64,000 nt of DNA from CAYVVD01 sp964454975 (GTDB lineage Bacteria > Bacteroidota > Ignavibacteria > Kapaibacteriales > UBA2268), in NCBI GenBank assembly GCA_964454975.1, contig CAYVVD010000011.1, positions 1 through 64,000 of the forward strand. The letters run 5' to 3'. The notes beneath the pieces were generated by a model. It was not told the origin of the DNA. It worked only from the letters and a program-made list of their open reading frames with translations, and made no database searches. Made by a program: the position numbers and the translations under genes. This document shows, one piece after another, positions 54,506-63,266 of the stretch. Numbering within the stretch: the first letter of the stretch is position 1; every line of letters begins with the position of its first letter.

Positions 54506-55705
54506 ATGCCAGATTCAAAATTAATACACCAGTTTGTCGATGGAGAACTCGACCCGACAAGGGAAGAAGAGTTTTTCCTTGGCGTTTACAATGACGAGGA
54601 GTTGCGCACCGAGCTCAAGCAGCTTATGGAACTGCGAAATGCTTCACGATCCAATCTTGATGTGTTTACACCTCCGGCTGAGTCTACTTCAGCAGTTTTC
54701 GGAGCGCTTGGCTTCAACGGAATAATGAATACACCAGCTCCGGGTTTCTTTGTTAGAACAGGAAACTTCATCAAGCATAATTCTAAATTAATGTTAACAG
54801 GATTCTTATCATCGCTTATCACCGGCATAACTGTTTTTCTTTTAATGCTCAATATTAATGATAATGCTGTTTCATCAGATGATGTTGTTATGAATTGGCA
54901 AAATTCGCAAAATGGAGCCATTCAAAATTCTATCCCTGTAGTGGTTTCCGAATCAAATGTTGAAGTATCAAAATTAGATTTACTTAAAGGCAATAGTAGC
55001 AGTTCAGTTGCAAGCACTAACCCTTTCACAATCGCAGCATCTGTTGACTCGAAAGAAGATTATTCCGGTACCGATCAAAATTTTCAAGCTCTTGAACTCC
55101 CGGCAAATGTTTTTGCAAGTATGAACACCACGTATTACAGGTTTGGAGATATAGCAGTAAACAACAGGTTTGACGCAATGCCATTTGGTAGTGAGAAGAC
55201 AGATTATATGATTGAAAGAAATAAAAAATGGCATTTTGAGGGTTTAAGCTTTATTAATAATTATTCTCAAAATAATGCTGTTTCTCCGGAATCACAGAGT
55301 GCATTTGATAATTTATCATTTGCTCTATTCTATGATGCATCCGACAAATTCAGTGTTGGGATTGACTATAGGGGTGAGAGTTTCTATAATTCATTTGAAG
55401 CAAGAGAAAGCGACGGAGTGCTTTACAGGTATGAAACACATCCGGTTTACAACAGCCTTGCATTGGCGCTGAGATATTACCCTGTTAAAGATTATTTTAG
55501 TTTCTCACCATTTATCCAGGCATCCCTCGGTGGGAACCAGGCAGGCATTGTAGCAAGAGGAGGAGCAGGCCTGATGTTAAATTTATATGGAAATCTGAAT
55601 TTTGTATTCGGAGCAGAATACAGCAACTTAAGTTTTGATTATAACAATACCTTGTACCATTCCGGAAAATGGATATATTCAAGTGGTATAAATTTCGGCT
55701 TCTAA
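54506..55705 (+). CDS. Putative anti-sigma factor fused to a barrel-like domain
   Basis: 399 residues. Residues 1-60 (LIHQFVDGELDPTREEEFFL, then EELRTELKQLMELRNA) look like the helical part of an anti-sigma zinc-finger domain but have no His/Cys ligand set. A membrane helix (~95-115, LMLTGFLSSLITGITVFLLML) follows, then a Ser/Asn-rich linker (~115-220). The C-terminal ~130 residues are amphipathic strands (LSFALFYDASDKFSVGIDYR..., ending SGINFGF), like a barrel. This is the gene after the sigma factor. The barrel-like end is the unusual part. Confidence 0.7.
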   Translation: MPDSKLIHQFVDGELDPTREEEFFLGVYNDEELRTELKQLMELRNASRSNLDVFTPPAESTSAVFGALGFNGIMNTPAPGFFVRTGNFIKHNSKLMLTGFLSSLITGITVFLLMLNINDNAVSSDDVVMNWQNSQNGAIQNSIPVVVSESNVEVSKLDLLKGNSSSSVASTNPFTIAASVDSKEDYSGTDQNFQALELPANVFASMNTTYYRFGDIAVNNRFDAMPFGSEKTDYMIERNKKWHFEGLSFINNYSQNNAVSPESQSAFDNLSFALFYDASDKFSVGIDYRGESFYNSFEARESDGVLYRYETHPVYNSLALALRYYPVKDYFSFSPFIQASLGGNQAGIVARGGAGLMLNLYGNLNFVFGAEYSNLSFDYNNTLYHSGKWIYSSGINFGF

Positions 55706-55731
55706 ACCATATTTCCCGATCTTACTGAAAG

Positions 55732-55777
55732 CTCTCAAATAACCCCTGAAGCATTATTTGAGAGTTTTCTTTTTTTA
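55732..55777 (+). terminator. Intrinsic terminator of the sigma/anti-sigma unit
   Basis: CTCTCAAATAA (55732-55742) pairs perfectly with TTATTTGAGAG (55754-55764), followed by a T-rich tail to 55777. Confidence 0.9.
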
Positions 55778-55830
55778 TTTTGAGCTTATATTTATCTTTG
55801 GTTTCTAATTTATGAGGAATTGAGACAAAA

Positions 55831-56286
55831 ATGACTGACGAAAAATTTGAAGAACTGATTAACTATGCGATAGAGCGTGAAAACGGCGCCGCCAGATTCT
55901 ACAAGAAACTGCAGGGAATGGCAAAGAACGAAGCAAGCATTGAACTGCTTAAGAATCTCGAGGAAATGGAACTTGAGCACGCAAGAATACTTTCTGAATT
56001 TAATAAGGATGAATCAGTTTCAGAGCTTAAGAGGCCGAATGTTAAGGATTTAAAGCTAAGTGATTATATGGTGGTCAACCCTCCAAATGATGAGATGACA
56101 TACCAGGATGTTCTTGTTCTTGCAATGAAACGCGAAGAAGCTTCGAAGAGGCTATACGTAGCGCTTGCCGAAGAATCTGATGATGAAAACACCAGGAATC
56201 TCTTCTTAAGGCTTGCGCAAGAGGAAGCTACTCATAAGCTCCAAATCGAGACGATTTACGACGATGAGATTCTTACTGAGAATTAA
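55831..56286 (+). CDS. Ferritin-like (rubrerythrin-type) diiron protein
   Basis: 151 residues, four-helix bundle. Iron-ligand patterns are visible: YAIERENGAARFY (Glu), LEEMELEHARIL (ExxH), MKREEASKRLY (Glu), and LAQEEATHKLQIE (ExxH). There is no C-terminal rubredoxin domain, so it is an erythrin-type, not full rubrerythrin. Such proteins manage iron or peroxide. It has its own ribosome site (GAGGAATT) and lies after a terminator; a TATCTTTG at 55793-55800 could be the -7 element. Confidence 0.88.
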   Translation: MTDEKFEELINYAIERENGAARFYKKLQGMAKNEASIELLKNLEEMELEHARILSEFNKDESVSELKRPNVKDLKLSDYMVVNPPNDEMTYQDVLVLAMKREEASKRLYVALAEESDDENTRNLFLRLAQEEATHKLQIETIYDDEILTEN

Positions 56287-56317
56287 ATTTCAATATAAAC
56301 ATGATAAATATTCATTT

Positions 56318-56337
56318 GGGGTTTCCAAAGCCCCTTT
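56318..56337 (+). promoter_or_regulatory. Hairpin directly before the DUF454 start codon
   Basis: GGGGTTT (56318-56324) and AAAGCCCC (56327-56334) pair with one bulge, leaving three T bases before the ATG at 56338. It could be a weak terminator of the ferritin-like gene, or a structure that blocks ribosome entry at the next gene, which shows no separate Shine-Dalgarno site. Confidence 0.35.
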
Positions 56338-56748
56338 ATGAATGCACATCGAGAACATAACCAAGTACCTTCCTGGAGAAAAAAGCTCTACGCGTTTATT
56401 GGCATTTTATCAGTTGGTATGGGTGTTTTAGGCGTTATTCTTCCTCTACTGCCTCATACACCTTTTTTCCTGCTTGCGGCTTATTTATTCTCAAAGAGTT
56501 CTCCGAAACTGCACCACTGGCTGTTACATAATAAATGGTTTGGCAGGTATATAAGAGATTATAAAGAGGGCCGGGGTATTCCCCTCAGAACCAAAATTGT
56601 CACCATAGCTTTTGCACTTGTTTCGCTCACAGTCTCCTTTTTACTAATTGACATGACAGAAATACGCTGGTTACTAATTGTAATAGCTGTTACATTCACA
56701 ATCTACATAGCAATAAAAAAATCCTATCGCGAATCTGATTATAAATAA
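56338..56748 (+). CDS. YbaN/DUF454 family inner-membrane protein
   Basis: 136 residues with three to four membrane helices. The conserved block is GVLGVILPLLPHTPFFLLAAYLFSKSSPKLHHWLLHNKWFGRYIRDY, followed by GRGIPLRTK. This is the small integral inner-membrane family of unknown function. A hairpin lies immediately before the start; the gene shows no clear Shine-Dalgarno site, so a leaderless or coupled start is possible. Confidence 0.92.
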   Translation: MNAHREHNQVPSWRKKLYAFIGILSVGMGVLGVILPLLPHTPFFLLAAYLFSKSSPKLHHWLLHNKWFGRYIRDYKEGRGIPLRTKIVTIAFALVSLTVSFLLIDMTEIRWLLIVIAVTFTIYIAIKKSYRESDYK

Positions 56749-56754
56749 GGCTAA

Positions 56755-59733
56755 TTATTCCACAATCACAGGCCAGGCTTGCATACCATAACTCATTTTT
56801 GCAACGATAAAGTATATCCCCGGTGATAACTTGGAAATATTAGCTTCCTCATTATTCTCCCCGGGAGCAATCAAACCGCTGAATAATGCAAGATGCTTTT
56901 TACCACCGATATCAATCAGATTAAGATTGATTTTTTCCGGGAATACTGAATTAATAGAGTAATTAATTTTTAAATAATTATCAGCAGGTTGTGGCATAAT
57001 TCGCATTTGAAGGATCCCGTATAATTCCCCCTCCTCATTGACAGAATTAATTACTTCCCCTTTGCCCCTTACAATCAGCGTCTTCTCGGGCTGATTAACA
57101 GCATTCGTTTTGACAGTTAACTGGGTATTGTAATCTTTCTCCTCAACCGGACTGAAATTTATGAGAACAGCTTCTGTACTGTCAGGATTTATTACAATCG
57201 GTAATTCAGTACCCTGAAATGTGTAAATATCATTGAAATCATGTAGAATCAGATCCGTTATTAATAAATCAGCATTCCCTTCATTGACAACTTTAAGTTC
57301 TATCTCTTTACTTTCGTTAAGTCCGACAGTACCAAAAATCAAAAGGGAATTAAGAAACCTGACTTCAGGAGCAGGCCCGTCTGAAACCCCTCTTACCTTA
57401 ACAATCGCATTCGGTTCGTTATAAGCGTTTGAAATAATTTCAACGACTCCCTCAAATGTTCCTAATTCAACCGGCATAAATTCAATTTGCACGATTCCTG
57501 ATTCACCACTCTGCAATGTAAATTGTTCGAAATTAATACTATTGAATGGCTCTTCACCCATTACATCCTGTATAATCAAAGGTTCCTCGCCGGAATTAGT
57601 TATTTCAATTTCTAAAATATCGCTATTACCTATCCACGAATTCTCAAATGAAATTGAATCGGCTGCCAATTCGATTATCGGTTTTGGCTCAAATCCGAAT
57701 CCCTCAAGGTCTATTCCTTTATTGGGGGCATTATGAGCATTTGATATTATCCTGAGAGATTCTTTGAAAAATGCCCTCTTTTCCGGAACAAAATCAACAT
57801 GCATTTCTTTCGACTCTCCGGGCTGTAATGTAAATTCCGTATCGCCTGTATAATTGTAAACATTGTTACTACTTGGGTAAACGTTGTTTACCATTAGTGG
57901 CGAGTCGCCTATATTTTTTATACTGACGGCAACTTCGTATCCCATACCTACATCAAGAGTCCCGAAATCAAAGTAAGGTTCAACAGTTGCAATTACAGCT
58001 TTATTATCTTCCCATGTCCGGAGATAATCCTTGTAGCCCTCTTCATCCACATTAATAATAACATTTAGAGGTGGATTATAAAGCTTTTTTTCTCCCCCTG
58101 ATGGCCATTTTACTATTATAGAATCTATCCTGTTCCTTTGCCCAATGCCTATATAAGAAACAAAGTGTTGTTGGCCGGAAAAGTGCCCGGAAGCTGCCTG
58201 CACTTCCTTCAAATGAGCCATCCCATCAGAATAAAGTATCGCTTTCGCTCCAATAGCGCTTCTATTTGAACTATCAGGAGTATTGTATTTAATACCTATC
58301 CAGTTGTTTTTATTTCCGATATCATTTTCAAGGAGCGTAATAGTCATGTAGTTTTCAATAGTCGTACCCGTATCACGAACCTGGTGACTGAAGAATAAAT
58401 CCAGGTCGCCATCAAGGTCGTAGTCGCAAGGTTCCATAGAATGTGCTTCAGTGAATCTTTCAAGGCCCAAATCAAAAGTTACTTCATTAAAATAGCCAAA
58501 TTCATTTTGTTTAAGAATGTATAGCCTTTCAACTCCCCATTGATTTGCTTGCGGGTATGCCATCTGCCCGATTGCAATATCAAGCCTTCCGTCATAATCC
58601 ATATCAAAAAACATACCTCCCTGGTCCCCGAGATGTGAACTTGCAGGAGCATCTCTCTCAATCCTGTCCAACTCCCATTCAAGTTTGTATCCATTTTCAG
58701 GACCGGTATTAATGGTAATATGAGTCCTGCCCTCGCCATCGTGGTAACCGCCATGTACATTCACCTGGAGCAGATCAATATCAAGGTCATTGTCGAAGTC
58801 TGCGGGTATTGCTTCCCATTGGCATAGGTTCTGGCCACCGTCGCCCTGCATTTTTTGCCCGCTGTAATTGGAAATTAGCGAAGCATTTGAAAAAGTCCCA
58901 TCTCCTTCGTTCATGAAAAGTGTACCACCTGACCTGCAATAACCGGATGTGATAACATCCTGCCAGCCGTCGTTATTCCAATCTGTTACATTTACGCCAT
59001 ACATCGGGCGTTTTATGTTCTCTATAACCGGGCTGTTCACGCGAGTGAATGTACCATCCCCATTACCTTTGAAAAGTACGTCCGGCATCATATACTCTCC
59101 CAGCCCTGCCAGGTTAGAAGCATAATCTGAGAACCAAGTGGAAAGATACAAGTCGATAAATCCATCCCTGTTAAAATCAAGAAAAGCAATTCCTGTTGCA
59201 TTGATAATACCCACAGGGAGTGTATCCACCACAACCATATCATGAAGCCCATTATCAGGTACAATCGCGAACCTGCCGCTACCATCATTCAGGTAAACCT
59301 CCGACCTGTCGCCCGGATCATTATCTCCATTATAGTTCGACCACCTGTGATAATAAATACTTGTAACCAGGTCAGGGTCGCCGTCGTTATCCAGATCCGC
59401 AAATCCCGCGATGTCTATTACTCTTCCTTCCTTATCAGAATCTCTGTTTACATTGATTCCCGACTCTTCAGTAAAATCAACAAATATTCTTTCACCTGCA
59501 TTTACAGGATGAGGTTGATTTAAATACAGGAAATAATTATTGCTGTGAGTGGAGCCTGTTCCCCAGAGCAAATCAGGATATTCATCGCCATTAACATCTG
59601 CAATCACAATCCGGGCCCCCCTAACTTCTCCAAGGCCGATTTCAGTCCTCTTCGGAGTAAACCACGAAGCAGTCTGTGAGTAAGTAATTCCGGATAAAAG
59701 CAGCAGGCACAAGATAATTGGGGTTGTTTTCAT
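56755..59733 (-). CDS. FG-GAP/ASPIC repeat surface protein with T9SS sorting domain
   Basis: 992 residues. Signal peptide MKTTPIILCLLLLSGITYSQ. Residues ~40-430 are FG-GAP/VCBS-type repeats with DxDxDG calcium loops (DVNGDEYPDL, DLDNDGDPDLV, DYDLDGDLDLF). Residues ~490-560 form an ASPIC/UnbV motif (EVQAASGHFSGQ..., SIIVKWPSGGEKKLY). Residues ~570-900 hold three choice-of-anchor (ASH-like) domains (VEPYFDFGTLDVG...). The last ~85 form a T9SS sorting domain (MPQPADNYLKI ... LSPGIYFIVAKM). Likely a cell-surface or secreted adhesin-like protein. Confidence 0.87.
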   Translation of the reverse strand: MKTTPIILCLLLLSGITYSQTASWFTPKRTEIGLGEVRGARIVIADVNGDEYPDLLWGTGSTHSNNYFLYLNQPHPVNAGERIFVDFTEESGINVNRDSDKEGRVIDIAGFADLDNDGDPDLVTSIYYHRWSNYNGDNDPGDRSEVYLNDGSGRFAIVPDNGLHDMVVVDTLPVGIINATGIAFLDFNRDGFIDLYLSTWFSDYASNLAGLGEYMMPDVLFKGNGDGTFTRVNSPVIENIKRPMYGVNVTDWNNDGWQDVITSGYCRSGGTLFMNEGDGTFSNASLISNYSGQKMQGDGGQNLCQWEAIPADFDNDLDIDLLQVNVHGGYHDGEGRTHITINTGPENGYKLEWELDRIERDAPASSHLGDQGGMFFDMDYDGRLDIAIGQMAYPQANQWGVERLYILKQNEFGYFNEVTFDLGLERFTEAHSMEPCDYDLDGDLDLFFSHQVRDTGTTIENYMTITLLENDIGNKNNWIGIKYNTPDSSNRSAIGAKAILYSDGMAHLKEVQAASGHFSGQQHFVSYIGIGQRNRIDSIIVKWPSGGEKKLYNPPLNVIINVDEEGYKDYLRTWEDNKAVIATVEPYFDFGTLDVGMGYEVAVSIKNIGDSPLMVNNVYPSSNNVYNYTGDTEFTLQPGESKEMHVDFVPEKRAFFKESLRIISNAHNAPNKGIDLEGFGFEPKPIIELAADSISFENSWIGNSDILEIEITNSGEEPLIIQDVMGEEPFNSINFEQFTLQSGESGIVQIEFMPVELGTFEGVVEIISNAYNEPNAIVKVRGVSDGPAPEVRFLNSLLIFGTVGLNESKEIELKVVNEGNADLLITDLILHDFNDIYTFQGTELPIVINPDSTEAVLINFSPVEEKDYNTQLTVKTNAVNQPEKTLIVRGKGEVINSVNEEGELYGILQMRIMPQPADNYLKINYSINSVFPEKINLNLIDIGGKKHLALFSGLIAPGENNEEANISKLSPGIYFIVAKMSYGMQAWPVIVE

Positions 59734-59882
59734 ATTGGTATGAATATTGTTAATTGAATGTTAAGATTCTAAAAGATAATACTTGAAAGCTATTAAAACA
59801 AGCGGGTTAAAGAGTATTTGTTATTTATTCGCTCATTTTGTTATATTTTAAAGTTATCCTAAAACAATCTGACAGAATTACA

Positions 59883-61844
59883 ATGCGAAAAATTACAATA
59901 GGAATGAGGCTTAGTTATTGGTTTGACAACCTGATGTCAAAAGGAACATTTGCGCCTCTTGCACTTCTGATAAGTACTGCTGTCTTGGGGATTTTCGCCT
60001 GGGGACTTGTGCTTTATATTTCAGGAATAACACCTTTACACGAAACGGTTTCCGGTATAGAAACCGGAAAGGAACTGAATTTCTTAGATGCAGTTTGGAT
60101 AACGGTACTAAGGACTCTTGATGGAGGCGTGCTTGCTGAAGACCCCAACAATCCCGGATTCCTGTTCTTCATGCTAATTGCCACTCTCGGCGGCTTGATG
60201 ATGATTTCAACTTTGATTGGTATTGTCAACTCAGGTGTTCGCAATAAAATTAGCGAGTTAAGAAAAGGCCGTTCCTTTGTTGTTGAAGAACAACACACAG
60301 TGATTCTCGGGTGGTCATTCCAGGTTTTTCCGGTCATATCGGAACTTGTAATAGCTAATGAAAATCAGCACAATCCAAGCATTGCCATACTTGCCGATAA
60401 AGATAAAGTGGAAATGGAGGATGAGATAAAAGCTAAAGTTGGAAACACACAAAATACACGCGTAATTTGCCGTACCGGCAACCCGATTGACCTCCATGAT
60501 CTTGAAATTATTAACCTGCACGAAGCAAAATCAATTATTATCATTGCACCTGATTCTGCAGAACCGGATTCTAATGTTATTAAAACTATCCTTGCTATAA
60601 CAAATAACCCAAACAGAAGGCCTTATCCGCATTTATATCATATTGTCGCTGAAATTCGTGACCCCCGCAATGTTCCTATTGCAGAAATAGCAGGCCGGAA
60701 TGAGGTTCAGCTTGTAATTTTTGACTACCTCATTTCCAGAATAACAGCTCAGACTTGCCGCCAGCCGGGATTATCTGTTGTTTTTACGGAATTACTTGAT
60801 TTCAGCGGTGCTGAAATTTATTTCCAGAAAGAACATAAAGTCTATGGGAAAACTTTTGTTGAAGTTATGTTCTCTTTTGAGACATCTACGGTAGTCGGAA
60901 TCCGCAAGCACGATGGCAGGATTCTAATCAAGCCGCCATTGAATACAAAAATTGAAGAAAATGATATGTTGATCGCAATTTCCGAGGATGATGATACAGT
61001 AATCCTTTCCGGAATGACAGAATATGGCATTGACCCCGGCGCTATCAGAAAAGCTCCGAAATATGAAGAACCGAAACCTGAAGCTTCACTTATTCTAGGA
61101 TGGAACAGGCGGGCGCCCTTGATTATTAACGAGCTTGAAAAGTATGTAAAGCCCGGTTCAAAGATAACAGTTGTTGCGAACAGCGCTTCCGCTGAGAAGG
61201 ACTTGTCAACCCATTGCGCAAACCTTGTCAACCAGACTGTTACTTTCTGGTATGGCGATACTACAAACAGGAGAATACTTGACGACCTCGATATTGAAAA
61301 TTATGACCACATAATTGTGTTGAGTATGACTGAACTGGATGATGTACAGTCAACTGATGCAAAGACACTAAGTACACTTCTCCATTTACGTGACATTGCA
61401 GACCTGAAGGGGCACCATTTCTCCATTGTGTCTGAAATGCTTGATGACCGCAACCGTGAACTTGCCGAGATTACTCATACCGATGATTTTATCGTAAGCG
61501 TTAAACTGGATTCTTTGATGCTATCGCAGATTTCTGAAAACAAAGAGTTAAAAACTGTTTTTGAGATTCTGTTTAGCGCCGGCGGGCCAGGTATATTTAT
61601 AATGCCTGCAGAAAACTACGTTGAGCTTGGAAGGCCAGTTAATTTTTACACAGTAATGGAATCTGCCCGCCAGCAGAATGAAATAGCAATTGGCTATAAG
61701 CTGCACGATGCTCAACGCCGGTACGAAGGCCAGGGTGCGCTTTCCCATGGTGTAATAGTTAATCCGACAAAATCTAAACAATTGTTTTTCTCGGAAGGCG
61801 ATAAAATTATTGTCCTCTCAGAGGATGATAGTTTCTTAGATTAA
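59883..61844 (+). CDS. CASTOR/POLLUX-type ion channel with RCK-like domains
   Basis: 653 residues from the ATG at 59883 (a TTG at 59838 adds non-conserved residues). Two or three membrane helices with a pore segment, WITVLRTLDGGVLAED, lie at residues ~30-125, followed by GLMMISTLIGIVNSGVRNKISELRKGRS, the family linker. Then come two tandem RCK/TrkA-N-type domains (HTVILGWSFQVFPVISEL; ASLILGWNRRAPLIINEL), each with a nucleotide-binding-like strand. Plant CASTOR/POLLUX are nuclear-envelope cation channels for calcium spiking; the bacterial homologues are poorly described. It overlaps murA by 9 bp, tail to tail. Confidence 0.9.
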   Translation: MRKITIGMRLSYWFDNLMSKGTFAPLALLISTAVLGIFAWGLVLYISGITPLHETVSGIETGKELNFLDAVWITVLRTLDGGVLAEDPNNPGFLFFMLIATLGGLMMISTLIGIVNSGVRNKISELRKGRSFVVEEQHTVILGWSFQVFPVISELVIANENQHNPSIAILADKDKVEMEDEIKAKVGNTQNTRVICRTGNPIDLHDLEIINLHEAKSIIIIAPDSAEPDSNVIKTILAITNNPNRRPYPHLYHIVAEIRDPRNVPIAEIAGRNEVQLVIFDYLISRITAQTCRQPGLSVVFTELLDFSGAEIYFQKEHKVYGKTFVEVMFSFETSTVVGIRKHDGRILIKPPLNTKIEENDMLIAISEDDDTVILSGMTEYGIDPGAIRKAPKYEEPKPEASLILGWNRRAPLIINELEKYVKPGSKITVVANSASAEKDLSTHCANLVNQTVTFWYGDTTNRRILDDLDIENYDHIIVLSMTELDDVQSTDAKTLSTLLHLRDIADLKGHHFSIVSEMLDDRNRELAEITHTDDFIVSVKLDSLMLSQISENKELKTVFEILFSAGGPGIFIMPAENYVELGRPVNFYTVMESARQQNEIAIGYKLHDAQRRYEGQGALSHGVIVNPTKSKQLFFSEGDKIIVLSEDDSFLD

Positions 61845-63098
61845 ATCAGTCTTAATGCGCCTGACATTTGCGCCAAGTGCATTAAGTTTATGCTCTACAT
61901 CTTCATACCCCCGGTCGAGATGATAGACGCGTAGGATGTCTGTCTCACCATCCGCAACAAGTGCTGCAAGAATCAGGGATGCGCTTGCTCTCAAATCGGA
62001 TGACATTACCGTTGCCCCGGATAGTTTCTTGCCGCCGATTATTATCGCATTATTGTCTTTTACCGTAATGTCCGCTCCAAGGCGCATTAGCTCAGGCACA
62101 TGCTTGAACCTGTCGAAGTAGATTGTATCAGTAACTGTTGACACACCCTTGGCGCAAAGCATTAACGAAGTCCATTGTGCCTGTATATCAGTCGGGATTC
62201 CTGGGTAGATTGCAGTTAAAATATCAACAGGTTTGGGCTTTTCACTTAGCTCAAGATGTATATTGCTGCCATTAACATCCACAGTACATCCGGCTTCTTC
62301 AAGTTTCGAGATAACAGTTGTCAGGTGGTAAGGATTAGTGTTTTCAAGTTCAATATTGCCTTGTGTCATTGCAGCCGCAATAAGGTAGGTTGCGGCTTCA
62401 ATCCTGTCGGGAATTACTGATTCATTAACGGGTTTCAGCTCGTCCACACCTTCAACCTCAAGCATAGATGTTCCTATGCCGTTTATTTTTGCTCCCATCT
62501 TTACAAGGAAGCGTGCCAAAGCCGTTATCTCAGGCTCCATAGCTGCATTCGTGATAATTGTTGTTCCTTTCGCAAGTGAAGCAGCCATAAGGATATTGCC
62601 CGTCGCTCCGACGCTTGATATATCAAGAAGGATTTTTGTTCCTATTAACCTGTCGGCTTTTGCAATAACATACCCTTTTTCAATTTCTATTTTAGCGCCG
62701 AGTTTCACCATACCTTTAATGTGCAAATCGACAGGCCTCGGCCCCCACGCACAACCGCCCGGAAGGGAAACCTTGGCATACCCGTGCCTTGACAACAAAG
62801 GACCAAGAACATAAAAAGATGCACGCATTTTTTTAACATGTTCATAAGGCGCAATAAGAACATCCTGCCCGTTGGAATCAACAAAAAGGGAATTCCCGTT
62901 TAATTCGGAAAACACGCCAAGGGCCTCAAGCAGGCGGGCCATTGTCCATACGTCCCTAAGATTAGGGACATTTTCGAGCCTGTATGTCCCCGGAGCCAGG
63001 AGTGTTGCAGGCATTATCGCCAGTGCGCCGTTTTTGGCGCCGGATACCTTTATCCTTCCATGAAGCCTGTGGCCTCCCTCTATAACAAACTTATCCAT
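61836..63098 (-). CDS. murA: UDP-N-acetylglucosamine 1-carboxyvinyltransferase
   Basis: 420 residues, standard MurA size. Key features: VSGAKNGALAIMPATLLA near the N-terminus, the active-site Cys in LPGGCAWGPRPVDLHIKG (residue ~115), and DRIEAATYLIAAAMT. It adds enolpyruvate from PEP to UDP-GlcNAc, the committed step of peptidoglycan synthesis. With Cys rather than Asp at the active site, it is of the fosfomycin-sensitive form by family rule. Its stop overlaps the channel gene; it is divergent from the sensor at 63267. Confidence 0.97.
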   Translation of the reverse strand: MDKFVIEGGHRLHGRIKVSGAKNGALAIMPATLLAPGTYRLENVPNLRDVWTMARLLEALGVFSELNGNSLFVDSNGQDVLIAPYEHVKKMRASFYVLGPLLSRHGYAKVSLPGGCAWGPRPVDLHIKGMVKLGAKIEIEKGYVIAKADRLIGTKILLDISSVGATGNILMAASLAKGTTIITNAAMEPEITALARFLVKMGAKINGIGTSMLEVEGVDELKPVNESVIPDRIEAATYLIAAAMTQGNIELENTNPYHLTTVISKLEEAGCTVDVNGSNIHLELSEKPKPVDILTAIYPGIPTDIQAQWTSLMLCAKGVSTVTDTIYFDRFKHVPELMRLGADITVKDNNAIIIGGKKLSGATVMSSDLRASASLILAALVADGETDILRVYHLDRGYEDVEHKLNALGANVRRIKTDLI

Positions 63099-63266
63099 CA
63101 GATTCCCGTTTCATCATCAAAAACCAAAAATACAAAGGATGAACCATAACTGAAATTTTAGTTTAAATTTAATTAATTTAATTGTTTCACGTAGGGTTAA
63201 CCTAATGTTTATCCCACCTTAACACAATATGAATAACATGCAAATTGAATAAGTAATGTTCATATT

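Noticed and set aside
55779..55800. TTTG and TATCTTTG as a full promoter for the ferritin-like gene
   Set aside because: The -7 element is good but the nearest TTTG is only 10 bp away, not 19-21; kept only as a possible -7 box.
63183..63198. Half of a parS-like site (TGTTTCACGT) upstream of murA
   Set aside because: Only the left half matches; the right half diverges at all six positions, and no second site or parAB genes are present.
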